From: Oligoflexales bacterium
GTDB lineage: Bacteria > Bdellovibrionota_B > Oligoflexia > Oligoflexales > RGVZ01
Assembly (NCBI GenBank): GCA_947494335.1
Contig: CANLUT010000007.1
Span: 10,469 to 74,468, forward strand
Length of the DNA: 64,000 nt
Reading direction: 5' to 3'
The number at the start of each line of letters is the position of its first letter. Position 1 is the first letter of the stretch. Below, one piece after another: positions 46,086 to 55,896 of the stretch. The position numbers and the translations under genes were made by a program. The notes beneath the pieces are model-generated. The model was not told the DNA's origin. It saw only the letters and a list, made by a program, of their open reading frames with translations, and did no database searches.

Positions 46086-46790
46086 ATGGAATCATCAGAG
46101 GTCATTTATTATTTAATGAAGTGGTTTCACTATGTTTTTGGAATTATCTGGATTGGGCATCTCTACTACTTCAACTTCACCCAAGTTCCATTTTTCGGTG
46201 AAACGGATGCAGCGACAAAATCGAACGCTATTCAAAAACTGGTGCCGAGAGCTTTATGGTGGTTTCGTTGGGGCGCGATGTTTACCTTCATCACCGGCGT
46301 GATTATGCTTTATATGTGGGGTGAAAAAAGCGGTCACGCTGCATTCATGTCCACAAGCTTTGGTTTGTTTATTTCTGTGGGTGCTCTCCTTGGAACAGTT
46401 ATGTTCCTCAACGTTTGGCTTATCATTTGGCCATCGCAGAAAGTTGTCATCGAGTCTACGACTAATGTTGCGCAAGGTAAGGCTGCACTGCCTGAAGCTG
46501 CAGCCAAGGGTGCTGCTGCACTGCTCGCTTCCCGCTCAAACACCATGTTCTCATTGCCAATGTTGTTTTTTATGGGTGCGGCATCCCACTTACCAATACT
46601 GCAACCTCCCGCAGACGGATCGACGGCTAATTACTCCACAGCCTTCTTGGCTGCGCTGGTGGTCATCGTACTACTTGAAGCGAATGCCATCAAAGGAAAG
46701 CTCGGTCCCTTGGCAAGTGTCAAAGGCGTGATCCATGCTGGCGTTGGTCTGACAGCGGTGCTCTTTGGACTTCTTTACGCAATGGCCTAA
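46086..46790 (+). CDS. PuuD-like (urate hydroxylase N-terminal) membrane protein
   Basis: A 234-aa membrane protein with about six helices matching the N-terminal domain of the membrane urate oxidase PuuD (MKWFHYVFGIIWIGHLYYFN, PRALWWFRWGAMFTFITG, and FSLPMLFFMGAASHLP near 155). Conserved His and Arg/Trp residues could hold haem. The cytochrome c domain fused in true PuuD is missing here but a separate cytochrome c follows after 24 nt. GGAGGAAC precedes the ATG. Whether the substrate is urate is not shown; no purine-degradation gene is near. Confidence 0.78.
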   Translation: MESSEVIYYLMKWFHYVFGIIWIGHLYYFNFTQVPFFGETDAATKSNAIQKLVPRALWWFRWGAMFTFITGVIMLYMWGEKSGHAAFMSTSFGLFISVGALLGTVMFLNVWLIIWPSQKVVIESTTNVAQGKAALPEAAAKGAAALLASRSNTMFSLPMLFFMGAASHLPILQPPADGSTANYSTAFLAALVVIVLLEANAIKGKLGPLASVKGVIHAGVGLTAVLFGLLYAMA

Positions 46791-46814
46791 TCACAATCCG
46801 AAAGAACGCTTTCT

Positions 46815-47168
46815 GTGATTTTTAAACTTTTGTCATCAGTACCTTTATTACTGGCTCTGACGAGCTGCCGCTGCCAAAGCGGTGGCTCATCAGAAGCCAG
46901 TAAAGCTTCGCCAGAGGCTCAGCTGATTGCCCGTGGGCGAGCCGTCTATGTCTCAAACTGCACAGCCTGCCATGCTACAAACCCCAAGCTTCATGGTAGT
47001 CAGGGTCCAGATGTATACGGTTCATCTAAGGAGCTACTGACAGCTCGTATCCTTGAAGCAAAGTATCCTGAAGGATACAAACCCAAGCGCGAGAGTGCCG
47101 CCATGCCAGCCTTGCCTCATTTGAAAAATGACATCGATGCTCTCCACGCATATTTAAACGCTCCATAA
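46815..47168 (+). CDS. lipoprotein c-type cytochrome
   Basis: A 117-aa protein: short signal ending in LLLALTSC (lipobox), then one haem-binding motif, NCTACHATNP near residue 50, with likely distal ligand Met in SAAMPALPHL near 96. A class I monohaem cytochrome c, anchored by lipid and facing the periplasm. Its position right after the PuuD-like gene suggests it accepts electrons from that membrane protein. GTG start; ribosome site weak. Confidence 0.82.
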   Translation: MIFKLLSSVPLLLALTSCRCQSGGSSEASKASPEAQLIARGRAVYVSNCTACHATNPKLHGSQGPDVYGSSKELLTARILEAKYPEGYKPKRESAAMPALPHLKNDIDALHAYLNAP

Positions 47169-47263
47169 GATCAGCCAAGCAATCTGCGCGACCCCAGGTG
47201 GACTGTTTAGGGCCCTTGGGCTACCATGTTGAAATATTCAACAAACTCATAAGGCTTTTCGAC

Positions 47264-48193
47264 ATGTCTCTGCATCTAAACCAGGAACGTTCAGATGTAT
47301 CCCTAGCCGACCTTGCAAAGTTCTACCCGGAACTTTGGCAGGAGGTCATGGGCAGCATCAAACTTGCTGTCGAAAAAAAGCAAATGTCAGAACTAGCGAC
47401 CATGAGTCAACGTGCGGGTGCTACCATTAGTCGATGGAGTGGCGCAGGTGACAGCCCAATTGCACAAACGCAGCATGCAAAGCGAGAACTACTAAAAGCT
47501 CAGATGACAGCGTTAGCTATTGAACAATTCGTTGCAGCTTTCACAAATCTGGACCACAGGCCTTCACTTCGCGATCAAGTTCTTCTCAAGTGGGGAATCA
47601 CGAGACATTTACAGTCTGGGCGTCTATTGAGTCTAACAAGCTTCCAAAAAGGTTGGTCGAGACTTACGGATAAAGGTGCCGCTGCGTCGGGCGTGCAATC
47701 AGCAGGATTTTGGTCCATACCTACGAGGGAGCTCTGTCTTGGTTTGAAAGAATATATCAAAGACCGTGAGGTTCTTGAGGTGGGAGCTGGCAGGGGATTA
47801 TTTGTTTCTGCCCTTCGCGAAGTCGGGGTACGAGTCACGGGAATCGACGACTGTAGCTGGTCCATGGCAAAAAATGTTATTGCTGGCGCCAAATCATTCA
47901 TGAAGGTCGAATCGGCCGAGACCGCACTAAAGACCATTAATCCCTCAGTCGTTCTTTCCGTTTATCCACCACCAGGCAATCAGTTTGAACGAACTATTTT
48001 CGCTACAAAATCCGTGGATCTATATTTAGCAGTCGTGAGCTCTCATCAATTTGCCAGCGGCAACTGGCAAGACTATAAAGCTCAGGACGCACGAAACAGC
48101 CCGTTTTCGTGTGTTATGAATGAGTCTTTAAACAAAATGCTGAGGCCCATTGAATCGGATCAACGACTACTCATTTTTCGTCGCAATAAATAA
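47264..48193 (+). CDS. SAM-dependent methyltransferase-like protein
   Basis: A 309-aa protein. The N-terminal 160 residues are helical and unfamiliar; the C-terminal part has class I methyltransferase motif I (VLEVGAGRGLFVSALREVG near residue 180) and an acidic residue after beta-2 (TGIDD). Motif IV is replaced by VVLSVYPPPGN, reminiscent of an [N/D]PP[Y/F]-like loop. Substrate unknown. ATG 47264 is preferred (AAGG 10 nt upstream); an in-frame GTG at 47198 extends it by 22 residues. Confidence 0.68.
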   Translation: MSLHLNQERSDVSLADLAKFYPELWQEVMGSIKLAVEKKQMSELATMSQRAGATISRWSGAGDSPIAQTQHAKRELLKAQMTALAIEQFVAAFTNLDHRPSLRDQVLLKWGITRHLQSGRLLSLTSFQKGWSRLTDKGAAASGVQSAGFWSIPTRELCLGLKEYIKDREVLEVGAGRGLFVSALREVGVRVTGIDDCSWSMAKNVIAGAKSFMKVESAETALKTINPSVVLSVYPPPGNQFERTIFATKSVDLYLAVVSSHQFASGNWQDYKAQDARNSPFSCVMNESLNKMLRPIESDQRLLIFRRNK

Positions 48194-48213
48194 CCCAAAG
48201 AAAATCTTGAATT

Positions 48214-49347
48214 GTGATTATCCAAGTAGCAAAATTGTCCGCCATTGTAATCATCACCTCAGCCTTTTTGGCTATAGGCGAAACCGTGATTGCTCAGAAA
48301 GCCAGTCATGCTTCTGAACTTGAATACATTGTACTCCCAGGCGTATTTCGCGCTCCAGAGACAGGCTTTGGTGCTGGGCTGGGCTTGTTTATATTAAGCC
48401 CGCCTCCTCAGGGATCTCGAGGCTCCCAGGGTGACGCGTTTAAAATTGGCGCTATATATACTGAAAAAAAACAATTTGTGATGCGAACGTTGCTGGAGAA
48501 ATATGTCAATGACCACCGCGATCACCTGAGCTTTTCAGCAAATGCACAAAAGTATCCAGACTCATTTTTCGGCGTTGGCGGCAACACTCAAGTCAAAGAT
48601 GAAGAAAAATACACGTCATACGCCTGGGACGCACAACTCCGCTATCTACATGAGTTTGCGTCGACATTTTATATTGGCGGCCAAGGAGTCCTCTATAATG
48701 AACGCATTACAGACTTGAATCCGCGTGGTTTTTTAACCAAAAAAACAGATCAAAACGGCCAACACATTTACGGCACTGAACCCGTGCGACACGCGGGATT
48801 TGGAATTCTTTCCCGTATTGATACCCGCGATGATCTCCAAGATCCCGATCGAGGACATTTCATAGAGATGGGAACTATCGCTCGAAATAAATTGTTGGGA
48901 AGTGATTTTGATTTCAACACAGCACAGATTGATGCTCGAGGATTTATCCCCCTCTCCGATAACAAGCGCCCCATAAGGCTTGCATGGCAAACCGTCGTGA
49001 TCTCACACGATGGCAACCCTCCATTTCAGGCACTAGCGCCCCTTGGGGGACGTGACCTTCTCAGGGGATATTTTCTAGGACGATACCGGGATAGAAAGCT
49101 TCTATCATCGCAACTTGAAATTCGAATTCCCCACGGAGAAAAGTGGGGAACAGCCCTCTACGTGGGCGCTGGTAACGTTGCTCGCAACTGGAAGGCTATG
49201 ACTCTTAAATCATTTAAGCCAGCTTGGGGTGCGGGTGCACGGTACCGGATCTCAAGCACTCAAAAAGTAAACATACGCCTTGATCTGGCCTGGGGTAAAG
49301 TCACCCCTAATCCCAGTGCATATCTTAGCCTTGCGGAAGCGTTCTAG
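48214..49347 (+). CDS. Omp85/BamA-type surface antigen barrel without POTRA
   Basis: A 377-aa exported protein: signal peptide residues 1-27, then a beta-barrel of the bacterial surface antigen family. Landmarks: FGAGLGLFILSP near 52, FFGVGGNTQ near 118, TRDDLQDPDRGHFIEMG near 205 and LGGRDLLRGYFLGRYRDRKL near 275, the conserved L6-loop region with RGY. No POTRA domain is seen. Members form outer-membrane pores or insert proteins. GTG start with weak ribosome site. It converges with uvrA. Confidence 0.82.
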   Translation: MIIQVAKLSAIVIITSAFLAIGETVIAQKASHASELEYIVLPGVFRAPETGFGAGLGLFILSPPPQGSRGSQGDAFKIGAIYTEKKQFVMRTLLEKYVNDHRDHLSFSANAQKYPDSFFGVGGNTQVKDEEKYTSYAWDAQLRYLHEFASTFYIGGQGVLYNERITDLNPRGFLTKKTDQNGQHIYGTEPVRHAGFGILSRIDTRDDLQDPDRGHFIEMGTIARNKLLGSDFDFNTAQIDARGFIPLSDNKRPIRLAWQTVVISHDGNPPFQALAPLGGRDLLRGYFLGRYRDRKLLSSQLEIRIPHGEKWGTALYVGAGNVARNWKAMTLKSFKPAWGAGARYRISSTQKVNIRLDLAWGKVTPNPSAYLSLAEAF

Positions 49348-49350
49348 CCG

Positions 49351-52116
49351 CTAATGAAATAAAAATTTCTGAGTGATACTGATCTTATTGTCTTTTAGTC
49401 CAGTCGGCTTCCCGCAATAGACAACCTCTCCGCCTCGAGCCGCCGCATCAGGTCCCATTTCAATCAGCCAATCAGCCTGCCGAAGAACATCGAGGTGATG
49501 CTCAATGACAATGACCGTATGACCAGATTTCGCCAGATCCTTGAACTGCGAAAGTAGGCTTGCCACATCAACATCACTCAATCCAGTAGTCGGCTCATCA
49601 AAAATCAAAATTCCTGGCTTACCCTTCTTAGCGTCACGCATGATCTGCACCAGCTTTAAACGCTGCGCTTCACCGCCACTAAATGAGCTAGTTGACTGCC
49701 CAAGCGTGACGTAACCCATGCCAACCTTCAAGACAGCATCCAAACATTCCGAGATGGCTCTGTGATCAAAAAAGAATGTTCGTGCTTCATCTGCGGTCAT
49801 AGCCAAAACATCGATCAAATTTTTTCCCTTGTGCTGAACAGAGAGAACAGACTCCTGAAATCTGGCGCCATTACAGGCCGGGCAAATGATCTCCATTTCT
49901 CCGAGAAACGATAGATCTTCCACCACGGTTCCAAGACCCCTACAGGTTTCACAACGAGCACCAGGACTATTAAAACTAAAAGAACCTGGAGTCAGGCCAA
50001 GATTTTTTGCCGTCTCCTGGGATGCAAATATTTTACGAATATGATCCATCACATCCAAGTACGTCGCAATCGTGCTGCGACTACTGCGCCCAAGAGCCAC
50101 CTGTGACACCATGAGCACATTGTCATGAAGTTTGATAAGGCTTTCTGGACCAATAGACCCAGTCACCTCTTTTGGGATTTCTTTTTCCGGACCTCCGGAG
50201 AGTTTTGCAAAACTTAGCTCCAAAAGAGGAAACAATGTATGTCTAATCAGACTTGTTTTCCCGCTGCCGGACACACCACACACAGCAGTGACCTTCCCGA
50301 CAGGGATCTTCACCTCTGCATTTTTAAGATTATGAATCGTTGCGTTCTTTAGATGCAGAAACTTCGCCGCCTTATCATCGAGCCCAATCGCTGACTCGAC
50401 TATTGGTGACTTCTGAGTCTTTCGATCACTAGGACGGCCTGCGTAAACGAGATGACCACCTTCGTGACCAGCTTTGGGACCAATTTCTATGAAATGATCT
50501 GATCCATTAATGATGGTTCTCTCATGTTCAACAACAACCACCGTATTACCCTGCTGCTGAAGCTCCCGAATAACACCGAGTAGATTCTCACTGTCTCTAG
50601 CATGTAGTCCTGCCGTCGGCTCATCCAAACAAAAAAGTGTCTCTGTCAAAATAGAACCCAGACAGCGGGACATATTGATTCGCTGCAACTCTCCACCACT
50701 CAGTGTTTTGGCGCTTCGATCCATGGAAAGATATGAAAGCCCCATCTTCATGAGGTAACCTAGTCTAGATTTCGCCTCCAAAAGCGCCTCAGCGAGCCCT
50801 TGCCCTCCAGACTCCCGCCCCTCGATGGCTTTAAGATTTGCCGCTTCAATACCGTCAAACCATGTTTGAAGCTCCTTAATACTAATTTTTGCAGTTTCGT
50901 TGATGGATTTACCAAGTACCCGAATTGACCGCGCCTTAAGGTTTAACCTTTGGCTATCACATTCTGGACATGTCACATATTTGCGAAAACGTGCCGCATG
51001 AATCCGGTAGTGAGTTTTGTAGCGTTTTGTGTCAAGCCAGCGGAAGTATCCATTGATACCACCAAAATACTTTTTGTCGCCCTTCCAAAGCCATTCAATC
51101 TCCTCTTTGGTGTAATCCGAAAATTTCTTCTTTTTGATATCCCACTTTTTGGCTGTTGCAGATTTAAGAGCGTCTTTATAGCAAACGACGTGTTCTCCAA
51201 AGTTCCATGCAACAACACCCTGCTCTGCAAGAGTAGATGACTTATCAGGAATGATTTTTAATGGATCAAGCTCGGTACTGCTCCCGAAACCTTGACAGGT
51301 ACCACACGCCCCAATGGGGTGATTGAATGAAAACAGCGCCATCGTTGGCTCTTGGTATTGGACACCACAACAAACTAGACGCTTTGAAAATTCCACAATT
51401 TTTCCGTCTGACCCAATCACGCCGGCCCGTCCACGACCAAGCTTAAGTATGAGACTGGATGCCTCGGCAAGACGTTTTCGCGCGTCAGGGCTGACTGAGA
51501 TCCTATCCACGACGACCCAAGATTTTTCCCGGTCAATTTTCTTGAGATCTTCAAGACGAACCACATCTTTATTGACCCAAATTCTAGTAAAGCCCTGGCC
51601 CTGTAGAAGTGATTTCAATTCTTTATCTGAGATACTTTCCCAGGCATCCACAGGAGCAACCATTAAGACTTTGTCATCTGACATTTCTTTCAGAATGCTC
51701 GAAGCCATTCGATCAGGATCAGCCTTCTCCACGTTACGACCACAAGACGAGCAAACGATAACGCCCGCAAGGGAGTAAACGACGCGCAAGATGTCGTGAA
51801 GCTCTGTTAGCGTTCCAACTGTTGAGCGATTATTAGCTCCCGAGCGAGACTGCTGCACAGCGATCGCTGGTGGAAGTTGCCGAACGCCAGAGATTTTTGG
51901 CTTTGGCATTGCCTTCAAATACTGACGAGCGAAGCTACTTAAACTTTCCACGTATCGGCGATACGCTTCCGCGTAGATCGTATCAAAGACAAGAGAGCTC
52001 TTGCCGCTGCCCGAAACTCCTGTCACCGACGTAAGCTCGTAAAGGGGGATTTTTACGTTTATTCCCTTGAGGTTATTCGTCTCAACGCCATCAATTTCAA
52101 TAAAGTTTCGAGTCAT
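49351..52116 (-). CDS. uvrA: UvrA-family excinuclease ABC subunit A, divergent
   Basis: A damage-sensing ABC ATPase of nucleotide excision repair. Two ATPase modules: Walker A GVSGSGKSS and GVSGSGKTS, signatures LSGGELQRI and FSGGEAQRL, Walker B LDEPTAGLH and FDEPTTGLS. A UvrB-binding domain (with CSSCGRNVEKADPDRM) and the C-terminal zinc module (CETCRGLG with CPACNGAR) are present. It departs from the standard: ELQ for EAQ, TAGLH for SIGLH, and the first zinc module has VCCGV in place of CPxCG. It may be a second UvrA. Start at ATG 52116 follows family N-termini (EIDGVETNNLKGI); GTG 52185 would add 23 residues. Confidence 0.88.
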   Translation of the reverse strand: MTRNFIEIDGVETNNLKGINVKIPLYELTSVTGVSGSGKSSLVFDTIYAEAYRRYVESLSSFARQYLKAMPKPKISGVRQLPPAIAVQQSRSGANNRSTVGTLTELHDILRVVYSLAGVIVCSSCGRNVEKADPDRMASSILKEMSDDKVLMVAPVDAWESISDKELKSLLQGQGFTRIWVNKDVVRLEDLKKIDREKSWVVVDRISVSPDARKRLAEASSLILKLGRGRAGVIGSDGKIVEFSKRLVCCGVQYQEPTMALFSFNHPIGACGTCQGFGSSTELDPLKIIPDKSSTLAEQGVVAWNFGEHVVCYKDALKSATAKKWDIKKKKFSDYTKEEIEWLWKGDKKYFGGINGYFRWLDTKRYKTHYRIHAARFRKYVTCPECDSQRLNLKARSIRVLGKSINETAKISIKELQTWFDGIEAANLKAIEGRESGGQGLAEALLEAKSRLGYLMKMGLSYLSMDRSAKTLSGGELQRINMSRCLGSILTETLFCLDEPTAGLHARDSENLLGVIRELQQQGNTVVVVEHERTIINGSDHFIEIGPKAGHEGGHLVYAGRPSDRKTQKSPIVESAIGLDDKAAKFLHLKNATIHNLKNAEVKIPVGKVTAVCGVSGSGKTSLIRHTLFPLLELSFAKLSGGPEKEIPKEVTGSIGPESLIKLHDNVLMVSQVALGRSSRSTIATYLDVMDHIRKIFASQETAKNLGLTPGSFSFNSPGARCETCRGLGTVVEDLSFLGEMEIICPACNGARFQESVLSVQHKGKNLIDVLAMTADEARTFFFDHRAISECLDAVLKVGMGYVTLGQSTSSFSGGEAQRLKLVQIMRDAKKGKPGILIFDEPTTGLSDVDVASLLSQFKDLAKSGHTVIVIEHHLDVLRQADWLIEMGPDAAARGGEVVYCGKPTGLKDNKISITQKFLFH

Positions 52117-52199
52117 GGGGACTGGAACTCCGGCCTTGTAGAAATGTCTATTTGTCGCCATAATTAAGCCAAGATCAGACGACACTATATAGGTACATC

Positions 52200-52667
52200 A
52201 TGCAGAAGACTATTGCCATCGTGGCCACTCTACTTTTGGGTATTTTTATTGGAGTCTTTTCGGTCTCTGCATTGAACAAAAAGGTTAAACATAAATCCGA
52301 GACCCAAGCCGAAACTAATGCTGAGAATCCGGCTATAAAATCCAAAGCATCTGAAGATCAGGCCGTCTTTTATACAAGTGTGGGTGGATCCTCTCCGTCA
52401 AGCGATAATGCGCCCAGTTCTGGACGAGTTGCCACTAGGTATACGATCGAGCTCGGCACCGTCAACTCTCAGGCAGATGCTGAGTCACTGCTGTTAAAGT
52501 TGAAAGATCGCGGTATCGATGGTTTTTATACGCCCATGCGCCGCGGAGGTCGGGTGATCTTTCATGTGAGAATTGGGCTTTTTGCAAGCGCTGACGACGC
52601 AGAGCAAAATTTAAAAAAGATTGCAGCTCGCGCAAATGTCAAAGGACGCGTCACGAGGCTCCACTAA
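52200..52667 (+). CDS. SPOR-domain membrane-anchored protein
   Basis: A 155-aa protein with one N-terminal membrane anchor (residues 4-22, IAIVATLLLGIFIGVFSV), a Ser/Glu-rich linker and a C-terminal SPOR domain (RYTIELGTVNSQADAESLLL to FHVRIGLFASADDAEQNL). SPOR domains bind denuded glycan strands and bring proteins to division or remodelling sites in the periplasm. It reads away from uvrA, with under 100 bp between starts. Confidence 0.88.
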   Translation: MQKTIAIVATLLLGIFIGVFSVSALNKKVKHKSETQAETNAENPAIKSKASEDQAVFYTSVGGSSPSSDNAPSSGRVATRYTIELGTVNSQADAESLLLKLKDRGIDGFYTPMRRGGRVIFHVRIGLFASADDAEQNLKKIAARANVKGRVTRLH

Positions 52668-52700
52668 CATTTAGACTAATTGATGTCTAAGAAAACTGGG

Positions 52701-53084
52701 CTAATTCTTGGGGGATGACTGAGTTAAACGCTCTTTCGCAGGCCCACCCGTAACGGCGTCAATGACACCATTTCCATCAAAGTCATACGCCCACATATAA
52801 GGCTTGCCCTCTGAGTCCAAGGCCTCAAGCATGTCAAAACTTCCATCGCGATCAATATCCCAACCGCGAAATCCTTCCTGCGAGCTTTTTCCGCCATCCG
52901 AGTACGTCCAATTTACGAATATCTTCGTCAGATTTGGTAGCGGGGCTCGGTGCTCTATGGCGGTACCCTCTTTAAGGGTGTAGAAGGCCGGCGAGGCCAC
53001 ATTAACCTCAGCCATCTCGGGTGATTGAATGGTTGAACAACCAACCAATCCTAGCGCAATTGCCAGAGTCCAAACGTTCTTCAT
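52701..53084 (-). CDS. lipoprotein with two calcium-loop motifs (127 aa)
   Basis: A 127-aa lipoprotein: IALGLVGC lipobox with Cys near residue 16. Two EF-hand-like acidic loops are visible, [12 protein letters not shown] near 76 and [11 protein letters not shown] near 101, similar to dockerin or FG-GAP-like calcium loops. ATG 53084 has GGGAGG just upstream; the longer frame to 53099 is less likely. Function unknown; calcium binding is inferred from the loops. Divergent from lepA. Confidence 0.72.
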   Translation of the reverse strand: MKNVWTLAIALGLVGCSTIQSPEMAEVNVASPAFYTLKEGTAIEHRAPLPNLTKIFVNWTYSDGGKSSQEGFRGWDIDRDGSFDMLEALDSEGKPYMWAYDFDGNGVIDAVTGGPAKERLTQSSPKN

Positions 53085-53200
53085 GGATAGCCCTCCCACA
53101 TAGACACGACAAAACAGCCACTTTCAGAGGGTTTTCGGTTGCAGTAAGCCAAAGCTTTAAGCACAATAGGGCCCTTCAAGACTGGGGAGATCGGAAATCC

Positions 53201-55003
53201 GTGCAAGATCCTAAATATATTAGAAATTTTTGTATCGTGGCTCATATTGACCATGGAAAATCGACTCTTGCCGACCGCCTGATCGAATATACCGGCACGC
53301 TATCCAACCGCGAGATGACCAATCAGGTCCTCGACTCCATGGATTTGGAGCGCGAGCGGGGCATAACCATCAAGGCCCAAACCTGCTGCATGCGCTACAA
53401 AGCTAAAGACGGCAAAGTGTATCAGCTAAACCTGATCGACACCCCAGGTCACGTTGATTTCTCGTATGAAGTATCGCGAAGCTTATCAGCCTGTGAGGGC
53501 GCTCTTGTCATTGTTGACGCTAGTCAAGGCGTGGAAGCTCAGACAGTGGCTAACGTCCAACTTGCCATGCGCAACAATCTGGCGTTGATTCCTGTCATCA
53601 ATAAAATTGATTTACCATCTGCCGACCCTGATCGTGTAGCCCAAGAAATTGAAGACGAACTAGCTATCGATGCTCTTGAGGCGGTGAAATGTTCTGCTAA
53701 AGCTGGAATTGGTATTCAAGACGTGCTTGAAGCTGTAGTTACAAGAATTCCTCCGCCAGCAGACAATAATAACGAACGCCTGCGGGCATTGATTTTTGAT
53801 AGTTGGTTTGACCCTTATTTGGGAGCTGTCTCGCTTATACGAGTGAAGGACGGCGTCATCAAAAAAGGCCAGAGGATGCAGATGATGTCCACTGGCAAGT
53901 CTTACGAAGTCCTAAAAATCGGAAAACTCATGCCGAAAGGCGTCGAAGTCGAGTCACTTTCTTGCGGCGAGGTAGGATTTGTTGCTGGCTCCATTAAAGC
54001 TGTTGCTGACACCCGCGTCGGTGACTCCATTACTGATTCCGTGAAACCTGCTTCATCACCACTAGCTGGATTTCAACCGGCAAAACAAATGGTCTTTGGT
54101 GGTATCTTCCCTGTGGAGTCTAGTGATTACCCAGTTTTAAAAGATAGCCTAGAGAAGCTCACCCTCAATGATTCCAGTTTGACCTATGAAGTGGAAAGCT
54201 CTAATGCCCTCGGCTTTGGTTTCCGCGTCGGGTTTTTGGGTCTTTTACATATGGATATTATTCAGGAGCGTCTTGAGCGGGAATACAATCTTGACCTCAT
54301 TTTTACGGCACCGACGGTGGTTTACAAAGTTCACACGCTAGAGGGCGAGATGCTGGAAATCGAAAATCCAGCTAAGCTTCCCGACCCGACAAAGATTGCA
54401 ACCTTCGAAGAACCATATGTAACGATGACCATTCATACGCCCGAAGAATATCTCGGCGTATTACTGAAACTGTTGCAAGAGCGTCGTGGCGTACAAAAAG
54501 CGATGGACTATACGACGTCAAAGAGAGTTCGATTGACTTATGAAATTCCAATGAACGAAATGATCTTTGACTTTCACGACAAGCTTAAATCCATGTCGCG
54601 CGGCTATGCTTCGATGGACTATGAACTTCTAGATTACCGCGAAGGTGATCTGGTCAAGCTTGATATTCTTGTTAACGCTGAGCCAGTTGATGCTCTTTCA
54701 TGTATTGTACACCGTAGCTACGCAGCGAACCGCGGACGTCAGCTTTGCGAAAAATTGAAAGAATTACTGCCAAGGCAGATGTTCCAAATTGCCATTCAAG
54801 CTGCCATAGGTAGTAAAGTTGTGGCACGCGAAACAATTTCTGCTCTTAGAAAAGACGTGACGGCCAAATGTTACGGTGGTGACATTTCCCGTAAACGCAA
54901 GCTTCTTGAAAAACAAAAAGAAGGTAAAAAACGCATGAAGCAGATTGGGTCTGTAGAGATTCCGCAATCTGCATTTACGGCGATCTTAAAGCTTGATAGC
55001 TAG
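53201..55003 (+). CDS. lepA: elongation factor 4 (LepA)
   Basis: A 600-aa ribosomal GTPase that can back-translocate tRNAs and aids initiation/assembly. G1 AHIDHGKST near residue 12, G3 DTPGHVDF near 80 and G4 NKIDLP near 134 are complete; the LepA-specific C-terminal domain ends in [23 protein letters not shown] 53201 gives the standard length with GGGGAGA upstream; the frame stays open to 53021, overlapping the lipoprotein gene on the other strand, which rules against that start. Confidence 0.96.
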   Translation: MQDPKYIRNFCIVAHIDHGKSTLADRLIEYTGTLSNREMTNQVLDSMDLERERGITIKAQTCCMRYKAKDGKVYQLNLIDTPGHVDFSYEVSRSLSACEGALVIVDASQGVEAQTVANVQLAMRNNLALIPVINKIDLPSADPDRVAQEIEDELAIDALEAVKCSAKAGIGIQDVLEAVVTRIPPPADNNNERLRALIFDSWFDPYLGAVSLIRVKDGVIKKGQRMQMMSTGKSYEVLKIGKLMPKGVEVESLSCGEVGFVAGSIKAVADTRVGDSITDSVKPASSPLAGFQPAKQMVFGGIFPVESSDYPVLKDSLEKLTLNDSSLTYEVESSNALGFGFRVGFLGLLHMDIIQERLEREYNLDLIFTAPTVVYKVHTLEGEMLEIENPAKLPDPTKIATFEEPYVTMTIHTPEEYLGVLLKLLQERRGVQKAMDYTTSKRVRLTYEIPMNEMIFDFHDKLKSMSRGYASMDYELLDYREGDLVKLDILVNAEPVDALSCIVHRSYAANRGRQLCEKLKELLPRQMFQIAIQAAIGSKVVARETISALRKDVTAKCYGGDISRKRKLLEKQKEGKKRMKQIGSVEIPQSAFTAILKLDS

Positions 55004-55005
55004 GG

Positions 55006-55656
55006 TTATTTGCAAGGAATCCCGCTGTTTTCAATCGTAAACTTGATGTTAGGACGGTTCGTAGGTGGCTTTATCCTGAGATACGTATCATGCCACTTTG
55101 CATCCGTATTATCATTTGTTTCAACCGTAAAACTTCCATCAGCCGCGTTGGGAATTATGTGCATTCCTTTACCGTTGATACCACTGTTGTGCTTACTCGA
55201 GTTACCACTAGAAATTAAATTCGCTGACTGAGTCGTGAAATTTTGACTGCCGTTTGTTGTCAGGGTGAGACGTAACGTATTGCAAGTATTCGTCAGGAGC
55301 TTCATTTTAACATTGGTTGGAATTACACCTTTGTTGCACCCCAAGTGAACATTTTGACCGCCCCCAACAAGCTCCGCAGAAAGGCAGTTTGTCCAAGCGG
55401 CACTGTCACCCAATCTATCGATTGTCAACTCCGCATCAACCAACTCCACTTTCCCACCATCGTCAGTATTTAATCCGCTACCATTCGGCTTGGTTGCATC
55501 ACCACCTGTTGGGTTATTAGACGTATTTGGTTTACCTGGCTTACCTTTTTTATATGTACCCGCCGAACCACTATCGCCAGCAAACTCTTGATTAGAGCAA
55601 GACGCAATCAAAGCCCAAGTCGCCATTAGACCTACAGAAAAAATAAGAGCTTTCAT
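55006..55656 (-). CDS. lipoprotein of unknown function (216 aa)
   Basis: A 216-aa lipoprotein: hydrophobic FSVGLMATWALIASC with Cys near residue 20. A low-complexity Gly/Asn/Lys/Pro linker (residues about 30-70, KKGKPGKPNTSNNPTGG) leads to a beta-rich C-terminal domain with several Cys (NCLSAEL, LGCNKG, TNTCNT, GIPCK) that may form disulfides. Family not recognised. A candidate promoter lies at 55719-55748. It converges with lepA. Confidence 0.68.
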   Translation of the reverse strand: MKALIFSVGLMATWALIASCSNQEFAGDSGSAGTYKKGKPGKPNTSNNPTGGDATKPNGSGLNTDDGGKVELVDAELTIDRLGDSAAWTNCLSAELVGGGQNVHLGCNKGVIPTNVKMKLLTNTCNTLRLTLTTNGSQNFTTQSANLISSGNSSKHNSGINGKGMHIIPNAADGSFTVETNDNTDAKWHDTYLRIKPPTNRPNIKFTIENSGIPCK

Positions 55657-55718
55657 GCCGCCTCCGTCTCCCCTGCGCGTATAGACACACTTGGGGTCTT
55701 TCCAAAGGAAGAATCGGC

Positions 55719-55748
55719 ATATTTTGGGACAAACTTGAAAAATGTCAA
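55719..55748 (-). promoter_or_regulatory. candidate promoter for the 216-aa lipoprotein
   Basis: On the minus strand a perfect TTGACA (55748-55743), 18-nt spacer, AAATAT (55724-55719). The -10 box is poor. Confidence 0.35.
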
Positions 55749-55814
55749 TTATACCAATTATTACTGACTCTTATTGTTTGTGATTTTCAGCGCTTTTGGG
55801 GCGTCTTATCAACT

Positions 55815-55830
55815 TGGACCTTTCGGTCCA
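55815..55830. repeat. inverted repeat TGGACC-TTTC-GGTCCA
   Basis: Perfect 6-bp arms on a 4-nt loop in the divergent region between the 216-aa lipoprotein and the Pro-rich protein. Not followed by a T-run. Possible operator. Confidence 0.3.
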
Positions 55831-55896
55831 TTGCATTGACCAACTGCAAGCTCGATAATGGAAGCTTCTGTTCAATCATTTAAGCGAGGTTAAACT

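Noticed and set aside
53021-53200. N-terminal extension of lepA
   Set aside because: It overlaps the divergent lipoprotein gene and its sequence is unlike LepA; GTG at 53201 gives the standard length.
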